A stretch of DNA of 53,617 nucleotides from the NCBI RefSeq assembly GCF_000414115.1, contig NZ_AOPZ01000063.1, positions 1 through 53,617 on the forward strand, given 5' to 3'. The stretch comes from Streptomyces aurantiacus JA 4570 (GTDB lineage Bacteria; Actinomycetota; Actinomycetes; Streptomycetales; Streptomycetaceae). Both the position numbers and the translations under genes were made by a program. The notes beneath the pieces are model-generated. The model ran no database searches. It had not been told where the DNA came from and saw only the letters and a list, made by a program, of their open reading frames with translations. This document shows positions 40,869 through 49,950 of the stretch, in pieces; the first letter of the stretch is position 1; the number at the start of each line of letters is the position of its first letter.

Positions 40869-42130
40869 CGCTCGGCTGGTCACGAGCGCAGACCATCACC
40901 GAGATCGCGCACCTCTACCGCGCCGCGGGCCTGCGGCCGCGCGGGCTGACGGATGCCCGGCTCTGCCGCTGGGAACACGACGATGAGTGGCCCGATGACG
41001 AGTACACCGTGATGCTGTGCGCCGTGTACGGCGCCCGGCCCGACCAGCTCGCCCTGGACCGCCGTCGCGTTCCCTGGGACTCGGTCGTGATCCGGTACGG
41101 TCGGGCCCACACCGCCACCGACGACGGGCACGGCCCGGACGGACAGGAGTCGATGCGGATGACCACCGACGCGGGACTGCCAGCGGTAGCCGAGAGCGTC
41201 CGCCTCGCGCTCCTGGAGAGCCCAGAGGGCGGCCCGCTCGTCGTAGATCTGGCCGAGGCGGTCGTCGAGCACTTCGCCCTCAACTACAGCAAGCACCCCC
41301 CACACGCCCTCTTCGTACAAGTCCGCGATGTCCGCCAGCTCCTGACGCCCGTGGTGAAGAGCGGTCACGCAAACACCGGGGTGCTACGGCAGGTGGGCTG
41401 GCTCTCCGCTCTGCTGGGCAACCTCGCCTACCACCTGGACGACGTCAGCGGTGCGCGCGTACACCTCACCGCTGCGGCGGCCTACGGTGCGGGCGCCGGT
41501 GAGCGGCGCCTCGAAGCCTGGGCTTCCGGCGCACAGAGCATGGTCGCCCGCAGCTGCGGGCGCATCACGGCCGCCGTCGAGCACGCCGAACGCGGAGCCG
41601 CCGCAGCGCCTGAAGGGCTCGTGCGTGCCCAACTCCATGCCTGGGCCCTGCTGCCCGCCCTCGCGGCCGCCGGCCGGGGCGACGACGCCGACCACGCTCT
41701 CGCCACAGCTCTCAACGAACTCGAAGCAGCCGCACGGGCTGAGGCACCTGGGCGGTTTGGCTTCGATGCCGCTGAACTCGCCCTCCACCAGGCCGACGCG
41801 TTCGTCGTCCTCGGTCGGACCGCCGCAGCCCGCACCAGCGCTGAGGCATCCCTCGCCGCATGCGCCGCCGACACCCCCAGCTGGGCCGCAGCCTCCCTCA
41901 CCCTCGCTCAGGCAGAATCCACCAGCGCCCCGCAGGACGCGGTCCAGCGAGCCCACGACGTGCTCGACCGCGTCCCCGCCACTCGCCTCCGCTCCACCGC
42001 TCGGACCCGACTCTGGCACCTGAACGGCATGCTCACCGGTGTCGGCGGACCCGTCGCGGGTGATCTCATGGAACGGCTGCGGATGTTGCCTGCATCCATC
42101 GACGCCCACGGACAGGCGCTCACCAGCTGA
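40811..42130 (+). CDS. XRE-TPR-like transcriptional regulator, 439 aa
   Basis: From GTG 40811 the protein starts MHLPVPLVARRGRRPAQRLA and continues into a divergent helix-turn-helix (GWSRAQTITEIAHLYRAAGL, then LTDARLCRWEHDDEWPDDEY), followed by a long helical, Ala-rich repeat region typical of Streptomyces TPR regulators. The start is the weakest point: its ribosome binding site is poor and it overlaps the upstream gene by 58 bases, so coupling is likely. Bases 42131-42357, where it converges with the next gene, hold nothing clear. Confidence 0.7.
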   Translation: MHLPVPLVARRGRRPAQRLALGWSRAQTITEIAHLYRAAGLRPRGLTDARLCRWEHDDEWPDDEYTVMLCAVYGARPDQLALDRRRVPWDSVVIRYGRAHTATDDGHGPDGQESMRMTTDAGLPAVAESVRLALLESPEGGPLVVDLAEAVVEHFALNYSKHPPHALFVQVRDVRQLLTPVVKSGHANTGVLRQVGWLSALLGNLAYHLDDVSGARVHLTAAAAYGAGAGERRLEAWASGAQSMVARSCGRITAAVEHAERGAAAAPEGLVRAQLHAWALLPALAAAGRGDDADHALATALNELEAAARAEAPGRFGFDAAELALHQADAFVVLGRTAAARTSAEASLAACAADTPSWAAASLTLAQAESTSAPQDAVQRAHDVLDRVPATRLRSTARTRLWHLNGMLTGVGGPVAGDLMERLRMLPASIDAHGQALTS

Positions 42131-42357
42131 CAGCTCATTCTTGTACCTCTGGTAGGCCGTGCTTTTGAACGTCCCGCTTGCCTCGTGGTGTCTGGCCCGC
42201 ACGCTCGCCGAGTTGTCGGAGTCGTCCACCTACGGCCCACCAAGAGGGCGATCCTCCGCCTCAGTGTGTGGTGCCGACGGAGGCGTAGTTGGACTAGGAC
42301 TTCGGCCGGACGACGGTTGGGGCACGGTCGACCGCATCAAGGCGCAGGGCCGCTCGG

Positions 42358-43782
42358 TCATGTCGACGGCGCACGAAAACCTGCCCTGGCCATCTCCAAG
42401 GCATTCTCGAGGGCAGCGACGGCCGCTGTGCCATAGACCCGTACCGCCTCGCTTTCACCGCACAGCCGTGCATACGTCAGCACGTGCGTCCGGTCTGATG
42501 CTGCTGCCTGCCGCAGCTCGGTCAGGTCCCAGGCATCCTCCGGTACCTCCTCGAGCGAGGGGTATTCCTCGCCGCACGACCGCGAGGGCACGTCCTTCAC
42601 CGTTTGGCATGCCTGTTGGAACTCGTCATTGGGGCTGGCACTGTGTCGCAGCGCCTCGTCGTAGTCGGGCCCGTATGCGTCGGCGCTGCGCGTTTCCGCC
42701 TGATCCTGCCGAAGCAGCGCCGCGGCGATGACCCGGTGCGGGGAGCGGGGCCGCCAGCCGCGTACCCCAAGTTCCTGCCCGAGTTGGTGCAGCCAGCGCG
42801 CGATCTGGGGCCGTGACCAGTCCTTGGCGATCAAGTCGAGAAGTACCCACGACAGCTCGTTGTGGGTGGCGCCCTGGATCCAGTTGACCAACGGGCGGAC
42901 CGACACCGCCATCCGCCGTGCCCGCTCGATCCGCGGCGCCGTGATGCGGTGCCCCAGAATCGTCAGCCTTCGCTTCTTTCGGCGGCGAGGTGGATGTTCG
43001 GCTGGCCGCGCCTGCGCGGTAGAAGATCCTTTACCTATCTCTACCTTCACCTGGCTCTCTTTCTTAACCAAGGTGAGGGAAGGGGTCTCAGGGGGGCAGG
43101 TGCCCGGGTTGTCCACAGCAGGGTTATCCACAGGTTTCGGCTGGTGACGGAGGTCCACGATGACTCGAGCGGTGTACCCGGTGCCGACGAGGCGGTGGCC
43201 CAGGGCCCGGTCGTAGACGGGCGGGATGACCGCGGCGTAGACGGTCGCAGTGCCGGCATACCCGCCGAGGCGGAGTGCTGCCCGGATGTTGGTGCGGCTG
43301 CCGTGCTCAACCCACGCCAGAGAGCCCATTTGCCGCAGGTAGGACACATGCCGCGTGATGGTGGCCCGGGACACGCCGAGGCGGCTCACCATCGCGTCCA
43401 GGCCGTACCGAACGTGCCCGGTATCGAAGTCCATCCGCTGCGCCAGGTCGGCGGCGACCGTGAGCGTCGTCTGGGACGCACGCGGGTGCAGGCCGGCGCC
43501 CACCAGCCACTCGACCGAGGCCAGCCATCGGCGCGGCCCGGACCGCCGCGACCTGGTTCGGGTCACTTCCTGCTCGGGGGCAGGAACCAACGTCCCTGCC
43601 AGCACCACCGGGGCGTTGGCCGCGCGGCTCGGGCACCCGCGCGCTGCGGTGCCGTGCGCGGGGCCGACTTCGCTGCCTGCTGCGGCGGTGTGGTGAAGCG
43701 AGGTGTCCGTGACCGGGACGGTCTTGGACACATCGGGGCATGCCGTCAGGTTGATGTGGCGGCACGCCGACGCGTGCTGCAT
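42358..43782 (-). CDS. Plasmid winged-helix protein, probable replication or partition factor, 474 aa
   Basis: ATG 43782 follows AGGAGAC. A Cys-containing, low-complexity N-terminus is followed by an Arg-rich region and a winged helix at about residues 100-170 (FDTGHVRYGLDAMVSRLGVS, RATITRHVSYLRQMG). A middle linker carries LTLVKKESQVKVEIGKG, then a basic region and a C-terminal helical domain (NELSWVLLDLIAKDWSRPQI). This layout matches large helix-turn-helix proteins of Streptomyces plasmids, often annotated as replication-associated. The exact role is not certain. Confidence 0.6.
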   Translation of the reverse strand: MQHASACRHINLTACPDVSKTVPVTDTSLHHTAAAGSEVGPAHGTAARGCPSRAANAPVVLAGTLVPAPEQEVTRTRSRRSGPRRWLASVEWLVGAGLHPRASQTTLTVAADLAQRMDFDTGHVRYGLDAMVSRLGVSRATITRHVSYLRQMGSLAWVEHGSRTNIRAALRLGGYAGTATVYAAVIPPVYDRALGHRLVGTGYTARVIVDLRHQPKPVDNPAVDNPGTCPPETPSLTLVKKESQVKVEIGKGSSTAQARPAEHPPRRRKKRRLTILGHRITAPRIERARRMAVSVRPLVNWIQGATHNELSWVLLDLIAKDWSRPQIARWLHQLGQELGVRGWRPRSPHRVIAAALLRQDQAETRSADAYGPDYDEALRHSASPNDEFQQACQTVKDVPSRSCGEEYPSLEEVPEDAWDLTELRQAAASDRTHVLTYARLCGESEAVRVYGTAAVAALENALEMARAGFRAPST

Positions 43783-44504
43783 TATGTCTCCTGTCTTCGA
43801 AGCTCGCGCTTTGGGGAAAACGGAGCCCCGGTGACGGGTGCTTCTGGTTCGTGGAGAACCTGATCTGTCCGGCCTGGGGAGGCTCGGACACTTCGCCTGA
43901 CAGGGGTTTGGCCCTGGTAGATGGCGGTGGCAGTTCGGCCGGATGGCCCGGTGGGGACCGGGCCTCATGGCCAGGGACGGCAGCGGATGGCCTGGGGAAG
44001 GCGCCGCAGGATCCGCCCCTTTAGTTGGCTACGTCATCCAGCCCTCCTTGAGGGGGCCGGAGCGCGGCCGCATGCCCATCGGCATACGCGGGTTCGCCAG
44101 GGGGCCGGAGCTGACACGGCCCGCGTCTGGCGGAGCTTGTTGTGTCCCAGGGGACGGATACGGGTACGCTGCATCGCAGCGAGACCTTTCTTTCTGTGTG
44201 TCTGTATGTCTCGTGTGTGCGAGACCTGTTCGTCCTTGAGCTTCCTCGCACCGACTCGGCCCCCCGTGGCGTGAATTCAGGTTGTGCCGACCTGAAGCCA
44301 TGCGGGGCCTTCGTCGTGTCCGAGAGGCCGCCTCCCGTGCTCGGGTGAACGCACGGAGCAGCGCGGCACCACCCTAGTCCCCTCGCGTAGCGCTCCGTTA
44401 CACGTTCCACGTGCTCATCTCCCGTGTCGCTCATCTGTTCTTGACGCGGTGTCGCCCTCGCTCTTCTGGTTCAACGTGGGCGTGCGGCGTGCGGTGACGT
44501 GTGC
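43783..44504. other. Non-coding region upstream of the plasmid winged-helix gene
   Basis: About 720 bases without a supportable gene (a frame at 44021-44434 looks random). It has a 7-bp inverted repeat TTCAGGT/ACCTGAA at 44276-44296, and a T/G-rich low-complexity stretch at 44183-44215 between two copies of GCGAGACC. The position fits a regulatory or origin region, but no clear iterons were seen. Confidence 0.4.
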
Positions 44505-44879
44505 TCAGGACGCGATGCGGTGCTCGCGGGCGACCGGGGAGTCCGCGGCGTGGACGGGAGGCCCTCCCGCAGGGCGGGTGCGGCGGGGCTGGAGGAGGAG
44601 GTCGTCTATCGTGCCGTGGCCGCCGGTCTGGTGCTGCCAGCCCTCCAGTACGTGGTGGATGACCGAGCGGGCCGCCATCTGGTATTCGGCCGTGCACTGC
44701 TCGTCCTGGGCCAGTGCGGCAAGGCGGCGGGTGTGGCAGAAGGCGCCCATGAGCTCGGCGATCAGTGGTGAGAACAGGCGCGGCAGCGCGGTCAGGTCCG
44801 CGCAGGCCGGTGGTACGCAGGTGGGCGCGGGCACGGCGGCGGGGGCTGGCTTGCGGTTTCGGCGGAAGCGGAGGTGCAT
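44505..44879 (-). CDS. Hypothetical protein, 124 aa
   Basis: ATG 44879 follows GGAGAGA. A basic start (MHLRFRRNRKPAPAA) and a Pro-rich linker precede a helical domain (LFSPLIAELMGAFCHTRRLA, MAARSVIHHVLEGWQ) with a Pro/Arg-rich tail. It lies downstream of the replication-relaxation gene in the transfer region. Function unknown. Confidence 0.6.
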   Translation of the reverse strand: MHLRFRRNRKPAPAAVPAPTCVPPACADLTALPRLFSPLIAELMGAFCHTRRLAALAQDEQCTAEYQMAARSVIHHVLEGWQHQTGGHGTIDDLLLQPRRTRPAGGPPVHAADSPVAREHRIAS

Positions 44880-44896
44880 GGGGATCTCTCCGATCG

Positions 44897-45151
44897 TCAG
44901 TGCGGGAGTTGGGCGGTGATCTGGTCGAGCAGTGCGCGCAGGCGGGCGGTGTGCTGGGTCGCCCACAGGCGTGCCTGCTGGTCGCTGACGGTGGCGCCGT
45001 TCGGCAGGGTGACCGGGCCCGGCGGTATGCCGAGCCGGTGTGCGGTTTCCACGTGCCGGACGGCGGCGGCCAGTTCGGTGAGCGCGGTGGCCGGGGCCTG
45101 GTCGTGGACAAGGGTGAGGGCGGCAGAGCGGTCGCCGGGGCCGGCGGTCAT
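44897..45151 (-). CDS. Small hypothetical protein, 84 aa
   Basis: ATG 45151 overlaps the replication-relaxation stop (ATGA). It is helical (TALTELAAAVRHVETAHRLG, then SDQQARLWATQHTARLRALL) with no known motif. Coupling implies a role with the upstream gene. Confidence 0.65.
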   Translation of the reverse strand: MTAGPGDRSAALTLVHDQAPATALTELAAAVRHVETAHRLGIPPGPVTLPNGATVSDQQARLWATQHTARLRALLDQITAQLPH

Positions 45152-46107
45152 GCGGCCGCGCCCTGGCCGGCCGGGGCGGGCGGGCGCAGCCATGCCTCGG
45201 TTGGTGTGGCGGCGCCGAGGACGGGGGTGAAGACGGGGGCGAAGGGGCCGTGGCGCTGGAGCTGGCCCAGGGTGGTGACGCCGGCGCGCAGGGCGGTGGT
45301 GGTGAGAGCGGGGTCGCTGGCGGCGAGGCTGCGCAGGTCGGCGATGCGCCGGGCGAGGCGGGCGTCGGAGGCGCCGGTGAGGACGATCAGCAGGCGGGGG
45401 AAGGCCGGGTAGCGGTAGCGCCAGGCCGGCATGCTCGTGGTGCGCCGGCCCGCGCGGGCGCCGCGGCCGGTGGGCTGCTGCGGGGTGTAGGCGTGGTAGG
45501 CAGCGTAGGCGTGAAGCTTCTGCGCGAGGCGGGCGATGGTCATCTGGGTGCGGTCGACTTCGATGAAGAAGGTGAGCAGGGTGCGCTGGCGGGCCCGGGG
45601 GTCGGTGTGGACGTAGTTGAGGACGGCGTCCGGGATCAGACGGAGGTCCTCGCCGGGCCGGGCGTCGTCGCGGTAGTAGTGGGCGGTCTCGGGGGACCAG
45701 TCGAGCGGTCCGCATTCGTGGTCCAGGCGCCGGGCCCAGTCCACGAAGGCCAGACCGGTGTCAACGGTGGCCAGGGTGTGCTCTTGTAGAGGGCCCAGAG
45801 CGGCCTCGGGGCTCATCCGGTAGGAGCGTTGTGGGAGGAGTCCCGCCGATTCGACGGCGGTTGCTCCCTTCTCGGTGAGCCACCACAAGAGCTCCGTCTG
45901 CCCGGACTGGCGACGGCCGACGGTCTCGGCGAGTCCGGCTTTGCGCAGGGTGTGGAGCTGGCGGCGCATGTACTCGGTGCGGGCGTGGTGCGGGGCGATG
46001 AGCTGGTGCAGCTGGCGGGTGGAGACCAGGCGGTGCTGGTAGAGGACGTGGGCGGCCTGCTGGGCGAGCTGTCCCAGGCCGGTGGGCCCGGTGTGCGGGT
46101 AGGGCAT
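45148..46107 (-). CDS. Replication-relaxation family protein, 319 aa
   Basis: N-terminal winged helix (VLYQHRLVSTRQLHQLI, then MRRQLHTLRKAGLAETVG), and a nuclease-like core with DWSPETAHYYRDD, RLIPDAVLNYV and LTFFIEVDRTQM, which is the D-x(n)-E-hh-x-T pattern of the replication-relaxation (PD-(D/E)XK-like) family seen on actinomycete plasmids. ATG 46107 follows GGGAGCACCAGG and lies 16 bases after the coupling-protein stop. Role: plasmid replication or relaxation, or transfer. Confidence 0.85.
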   Translation of the reverse strand: MPYPHTGPTGLGQLAQQAAHVLYQHRLVSTRQLHQLIAPHHARTEYMRRQLHTLRKAGLAETVGRRQSGQTELLWWLTEKGATAVESAGLLPQRSYRMSPEAALGPLQEHTLATVDTGLAFVDWARRLDHECGPLDWSPETAHYYRDDARPGEDLRLIPDAVLNYVHTDPRARQRTLLTFFIEVDRTQMTIARLAQKLHAYAAYHAYTPQQPTGRGARAGRRTTSMPAWRYRYPAFPRLLIVLTGASDARLARRIADLRSLAASDPALTTTALRAGVTTLGQLQRHGPFAPVFTPVLGAATPTEAWLRPPAPAGQGAAA

Positions 46108-46123
46108 CCTGGTGCTCCCTGCG

Positions 46124-48307
46124 TCAGTCGAGGAAGGTGGTGGGGTCGCCGGTGCCGCCGGGAGCGCCTGGGGGCCGTCCGCCGGTGTGATGGGCGAGGA
46201 GGACGTCGTCCAGGACCTCGAGGTCGGCGAGGATCTCGCCGACGGGCCGGCGACGGAGGTTGGTGTCGATCGCCTCGTCCAGGTCGCCGATGCCGTCGGG
46301 GTTGTTGTAGTGGGCGTACAGCTCCTCGATGGGCAGGCCGCGGACGCGGAACGGCTTGGTCGGCGTGCCGTTGAGGTTGATCGACATGATGTAGTGGTAC
46401 TTGGGCAGTTCGGTGATGGTCTCCGGCGTGACGTGCCCGTTCCACCGCCGGGCCACGAAGGCGGCTTCGTCGTAGTCGGCCGCGCAGGTCGACAGCAGGC
46501 TCTGGTTCTGCAGCAGCGACTGCCGGGTGATCGCGGACAGGCGCAGCACCATCTGCGTCATGCCGACGAAGCGGACCTCGTACTTGCGCAGCTGCTCGGC
46601 GATGGCGGCGAGGAATCCCTTGCTGGAGGAGTCCAGGGCGGTCAGCTCATCCCCCCAGGCCCAGAAGGTCTTCCGCTCTTCGCGCGCGGTGTCCTGGCGG
46701 GAGAGGCCGGCGCGGTGCAGGTCGTGGATGAGCAGGCAGGCGACGAGGGCGTCGCTCTCGCTGCCGGACGGGCAGACGAAGACGACGCGGTTGGTGTCCA
46801 TGGCGGTGCGGACGTCGTAGGCCGAGCGCGGGCTGCCGAAGAATGCCTGCAGGGCCGGGGAAGTGTCGAGCCGGTCGATGGCGTAGGTGACGGTCGGCAC
46901 GGCGTCGTTGGCGAGCTTGGGGAAGGTCTTCTCCCAGTAGTCGCGCACCCGCTGCGGCAGTTTCGGCAGCAGTTGTTCACGCCAGTCCGCGTCGGTCAGC
47001 CAGCTCCGGATCTGGAACAGGGTGGCCTGCGCTTCGGGGTGTCCGGCCTGGACGGCCTGGTGGTTGAGCAGGGTCAGGGTTTGGGCGGTGCGGGCCAAGA
47101 TGGTGCGGGCCCGCGGGGCGTTGTCGCCCCAGTCCTGGGCCGCGGCGATGCCCTCGGTGACGGAGCGGACGAGGTCCTTCACCGCGCTCAGCGGGCGGCC
47201 CTCCATGGACAGCGGGTTCCACGACGCCACGCGTTGGTCCGGCTCGGCGTGAGCCAGGTTGATCTCCCACACCCGCGGTGCGATGTGCGGGTGGGCCAGG
47301 TATGCCTTGGCCCTCGCCCATGCCTCGCCGTGCGGGTCGAGGAACCAGGTGCCGTATCCGCAGTGAGCCATCGCGATGCACTGCCCCAGCGCGGCCTCGG
47401 TCTTGCCGTGCCCGGACTTGCCCAGCTTCAGGCCGAAGAGCAAGTCCTTGACGCGGGCTGCGGCGATGCGTTCCCGGCCGTCGGAGTAGGTGACGGCGCC
47501 GAGCGGGACCAGGTGGCGCTGGCCGGTGTAGACGGGCAGGTCCGACGGTGCCGGCGGGACCAGGCCGCCGGAGCGCACCACGCTGGAGGCGTGGCACTTC
47601 ACCGTCGGCGGCTTGAGGAAGCCGGCGAGTTCCGGGACGGTCAGCCACTGCCGGCGGCGGGGCGCGAACTCGCCGCTGGTGAACCGCCGGTCGAAGCGGG
47701 CGATGTGCCGGCGGGTCCGTGGGCGGCGGGGCTTGAGGTAGTTCTCCCCGGAGGTGGCGGCGAAGGCGGCCAGCAACTGGTTCATGCGGGCCAGCGCCGC
47801 CTGGGGGTGCGCGGCCTCGGTACGCAGCAGGATCTGCACCGCGAACACTGCGCCGACTGCCAGCTCGAACTTGCCGACGCCCTCGCGCAGGTCCGTCATG
47901 CGCGGCAGGCGCTCGCCGCGGGCGCCGCTGACCGTCTTGCCGCCGGACCAGGCCGCACTGAACGAGCCCACCACCCCTCCCCCGCCGCCCAGTCCTCCGG
48001 TCAGGCGCTCGCCGTAGGCGGAGGGGCCGCGGCGGCTGGACCGTGCGAGGAGGCGGCGACGACGCCGGGCGAGGTGTCGCTCGCGGACGGGGACCAGGTC
48101 CAGCACTACGTCGGCGCGCTCGCTGTCCTTGGTGCGTACGGCAGCCATTGCGACGGCCAGTTGCTGCAGCGGGTCCGGGGTCAGACCGAGCGATGCCAGC
48201 GGCTTCTGGTCGGACAGGGCCAGCGTCAGCTCGACGCGCTGCACATAGCGCGGCGAAGTCGAGCGCCGCTCGGCCGCGGGCTTGGCGAAGTCGACGGCGG
48301 CGGTCAC
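46124..48307 (-). CDS. VirD4/TraD-like conjugation coupling ATPase, 727 aa
   Basis: Walker A GKSGHGKT at residues 296-303, then TWFLDPHGEAW and Walker B-type WAWGDELTALD, with RFVGMTQMVLRLS and QNQSLLSTCAADYDEAAF downstream, as in type IV coupling proteins. No obvious membrane helix lies in its N-terminus; the upstream, stop-overlapping gene supplies one, so the coupling protein seems split in two. It would bring DNA to the transfer channel. Confidence 0.8.
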   Translation of the reverse strand: MTAAVDFAKPAAERRSTSPRYVQRVELTLALSDQKPLASLGLTPDPLQQLAVAMAAVRTKDSERADVVLDLVPVRERHLARRRRRLLARSSRRGPSAYGERLTGGLGGGGGVVGSFSAAWSGGKTVSGARGERLPRMTDLREGVGKFELAVGAVFAVQILLRTEAAHPQAALARMNQLLAAFAATSGENYLKPRRPRTRRHIARFDRRFTSGEFAPRRRQWLTVPELAGFLKPPTVKCHASSVVRSGGLVPPAPSDLPVYTGQRHLVPLGAVTYSDGRERIAAARVKDLLFGLKLGKSGHGKTEAALGQCIAMAHCGYGTWFLDPHGEAWARAKAYLAHPHIAPRVWEINLAHAEPDQRVASWNPLSMEGRPLSAVKDLVRSVTEGIAAAQDWGDNAPRARTILARTAQTLTLLNHQAVQAGHPEAQATLFQIRSWLTDADWREQLLPKLPQRVRDYWEKTFPKLANDAVPTVTYAIDRLDTSPALQAFFGSPRSAYDVRTAMDTNRVVFVCPSGSESDALVACLLIHDLHRAGLSRQDTAREERKTFWAWGDELTALDSSSKGFLAAIAEQLRKYEVRFVGMTQMVLRLSAITRQSLLQNQSLLSTCAADYDEAAFVARRWNGHVTPETITELPKYHYIMSINLNGTPTKPFRVRGLPIEELYAHYNNPDGIGDLDEAIDTNLRRRPVGEILADLEVLDDVLLAHHTGGRPPGAPGGTGDPTTFLD

Positions 48308-48768
48308 GACGCTCCCAGGGGCGGGGCAGGGAAGCGGACCGGCGTGATGTCTTTGCGTGCATGGTGGGCGCGGACTTCGACCTCAGCGAAGCCGGGCATG
48401 GCCAGGACGGCAGCCGCCGCCGCCGGGCCCTCGAGGTAGCAGCGCATTTTGCCGTCCTCGGCGCTGTAGCGCAGCCGGGCGGCCGAGCCGCGGGCCGGGA
48501 CGCCGCCGGCGGCGAAGTGGACGCGGCCCATCTGCCGCGCCCAGCGGCCCACTTCCCCTTCCCCCGGATCGAAGGTGGAGGTGGGCACGAGTTCCACGGT
48601 GACCCGGTCGGCGAGGCAAGCCCGGACCAGCCGAGCGCGCCGCGCCTTCCACCCGATCCACACGGCCATACCCGTCAGTACGGCGGCTGACAGATATAGC
48701 GCAGCGGGAGCGAGCCAGTGGTCGGCCTCGATGAAGACGTCGGCTCCCGACCGGCCGGCGAGGTTCAT
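48304..48768 (-). CDS. Membrane partner of the coupling protein, 154 aa
   Basis: One membrane helix (LAPAALYLSAAVLTGMAVWI) then a basic stretch and a soluble domain ending in KDITPVRFPAPPLGAS. The last bases overlap the coupling-ATPase start (GTGA). It lacks a ribosome binding site of its own and may depend on a 15-codon reading frame just upstream. Confidence 0.65.
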   Translation of the reverse strand: MNLAGRSGADVFIEADHWLAPAALYLSAAVLTGMAVWIGWKARRARLVRACLADRVTVELVPTSTFDPGEGEVGRWARQMGRVHFAAGGVPARGSAARLRYSAEDGKMRCYLEGPAAAAAVLAMPGFAEVEVRAHHARKDITPVRFPAPPLGAS

Positions 48769-48812
48769 GTCCGCCGCCCGCCGGTCGTCGAGAACGCGGG
48801 GGTGTCCTGCAC
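48765..48812 (-). CDS. Possible 15-codon leader reading frame coupled to the membrane gene
   Basis: GTG 48812 follows AGGAGG and encodes VQDTPAFSTTGGRRT, ending in TGA that overlaps the ATG of the 154-residue gene (ATGA). It may simply deliver ribosomes to that start. Too short to call by composition. Confidence 0.35.
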   Translation of the reverse strand: MQDTPAFSTTGGRRT

Positions 48813-49160
48813 GGTGGCCTCCTGATCGGTGCGGGGAAATCTCCCTTCACACGGACCAAGTCAGACCACGAGGCTGATTCAGACATCACTCACGGAGCTT
48901 TGCCCGGTCTTTACGTTGGGTTCGCGCTCTCACGGCGCATGGCCGCTCCCGCTCAACCCGGTCTCACCAGGTCAGGGAGTCAGCAGCTTCACCAGCGGTA
49001 TGCCACAGCAGTGGGGCGGCCGCACCGGCTGGGGCGGTATTGCTACGCGCACTCAGCCGGTGCCCGCACCTGGAGCGCGATGCGCTCTAGCGCAATGAGG
49101 ACGTCCTGAGGATCGTTCCTCATGAACGTGACGTTCATGAGGAACGTGCAGAGGAACTGT
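48813..49160. other. Non-coding region between transfer and Rep-like operons
   Basis: No supportable gene in these 348 bases. It ends with the palindrome at 49114-49146. A TA- and CTAG-containing stretch lies at 48880-49095. Confidence 0.45.
49114..49146. repeat. Perfect 33-base palindrome, candidate operator or origin element
   Basis: CGTTCCTCATGAACGT (49114-49129) and ACGTTCATGAGGAACG (49131-49146) are exact 16-bp arms around one G. The core ATGAACGTGACGTTCAT recurs, with one change and the sequence ATGAACGTGGCGTTCAT, at 50100-50116. It lies 15 bases after the stop of the Rep-like operon. A terminator role is possible, but there is no U-run and the core is repeated, so protein binding is more likely. 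Confidence 0.6.
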
Positions 49161-49472
49161 TCAGGTTGCGCGCCTCAGCTCCACCACGACGCTCTCGCCC
49201 GTCGCCTTCGGGCTGAGGCGGTAGTAGCTGATGTGAGCCAGCCGTTCGGACTCCTCGAGCCAGCCGGCCTTGATGATCTGTCGGCGGGTCCGGGAAAAGA
49301 CGGTCGGAGACATCCCGAGCAGCTTGGCCAGCTCAGCGGCGGTCTCAACCACCGTCCCCGCCCTGTCGGTTGGGTGCATCGCATAGAGCATGACGATGAG
49401 CCGCTGATTGGCGGTCATGCCGGCAGTGTCCTGGAACAACTGAAGCATCTTGCGCTTGTCGTCGCCGTTCAC
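49161..49472 (-). CDS. Small winged-helix protein, 103 aa
   Basis: GTG 49472 overlaps the upstream stop (GTGA). A winged helix covers most of it (MTANQRLIVMLYAMHPTDRA, AAELAKLLGMSPTVFSRTRR, QIIKAGWLEES), in the size range of small Rep or regulator proteins. It forms a pair with the 149-residue gene. Confidence 0.65.
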   Translation of the reverse strand: MNGDDKRKMLQLFQDTAGMTANQRLIVMLYAMHPTDRAGTVVETAAELAKLLGMSPTVFSRTRRQIIKAGWLEESERLAHISYYRLSPKATGESVVVELRRAT

Positions 49473-49918
49473 TTTGCCTCCCAACGAGCAGGGGTGGACT
49501 CATCGAATCCGGGGATGTTCGGCGGGTTGCAGGTCTTAACGGCTTCGCGCTGCTCGATCCCGGTCCCGTGGAATGAAATGTACGGGCTGATTCGGTAGAA
49601 GTTGTAGTTGCCGATGCGCCCTCGGATGATGAGGATGCGGTGCTTGGCGAGCTTCCGGTTGATCTTGCCCACGGCGTCCGCCGTCATGCCGACGCGCCTG
49701 CCGATGTCGGCCCCCGTAGCTCGGAGAGGCTCGAGGCCCTCCGGGGAGACCCCGATCCACCACAGCACCAGAAACTTCTGCGACGGCGTGAACGCCTTGC
49801 TTTCGGTGATCGCCTCGACGCGCGCCTTGTCGACCTGCGTGTGCCTGCCGGAGAAGGCATACGGGGCGTATGGGACGACCTCGCCGGTCTCGGCGTCCAC
49901 GAGCCTGCGTACTGCTCC
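49469..49918 (-). CDS. Rep-like winged-helix protein, 149 aa
   Basis: I chose TTG 49918, preceded by AGGGAGGG; the longer start at 49951 lacks a ribosome binding site. The protein has RRLVDAETGEVVPYAPYAFS, a winged helix (FTPSQKFLVLWWIGVSPEGL, ATGADIGRRVGMTADAVGK, INRKLAKHRILIIRGRI), and ends in EAK. The pattern resembles small plasmid replication initiators or copy-number regulators. Repeats upstream fit an adjacent control or origin site. Confidence 0.55.
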   Translation of the reverse strand, partial: GAVRRLVDAETGEVVPYAPYAFSGRHTQVDKARVEAITESKAFTPSQKFLVLWWIGVSPEGLEPLRATGADIGRRVGMTADAVGKINRKLAKHRILIIRGRIGNYNFYRISPYISFHGTGIEQREAVKTCNPPNIPGFDESTPARWEAK

Positions 49919-49950
49919 CAACGGGCCCTCCCTGCCGGGGAATTGATCCA

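Noticed and set aside
42131..42229. Minus-strand peptide-like stretch (STAYQRYKNELS) at the start of a frame reaching 41384
   Set aside because: Only the first part is protein-like; the rest is a shadow of the TPR regulator. It might be a gene remnant but is too short to support.
44178..44226. GCGAGACC copies with T/G-rich DNA between them as a short CRISPR-like or iteron array
   Set aside because: Only two copies, with a low-complexity spacer; no further repeat units.
44021..44434. 137-codon minus-strand frame in the plasmid intergenic region
   Set aside because: No ribosome binding site, random composition, no motif.
49114..49146. Palindrome as a simple intrinsic terminator
   Set aside because: No U-run, and its core recurs at 50100-50116, which fits an operator better; termination is not excluded.
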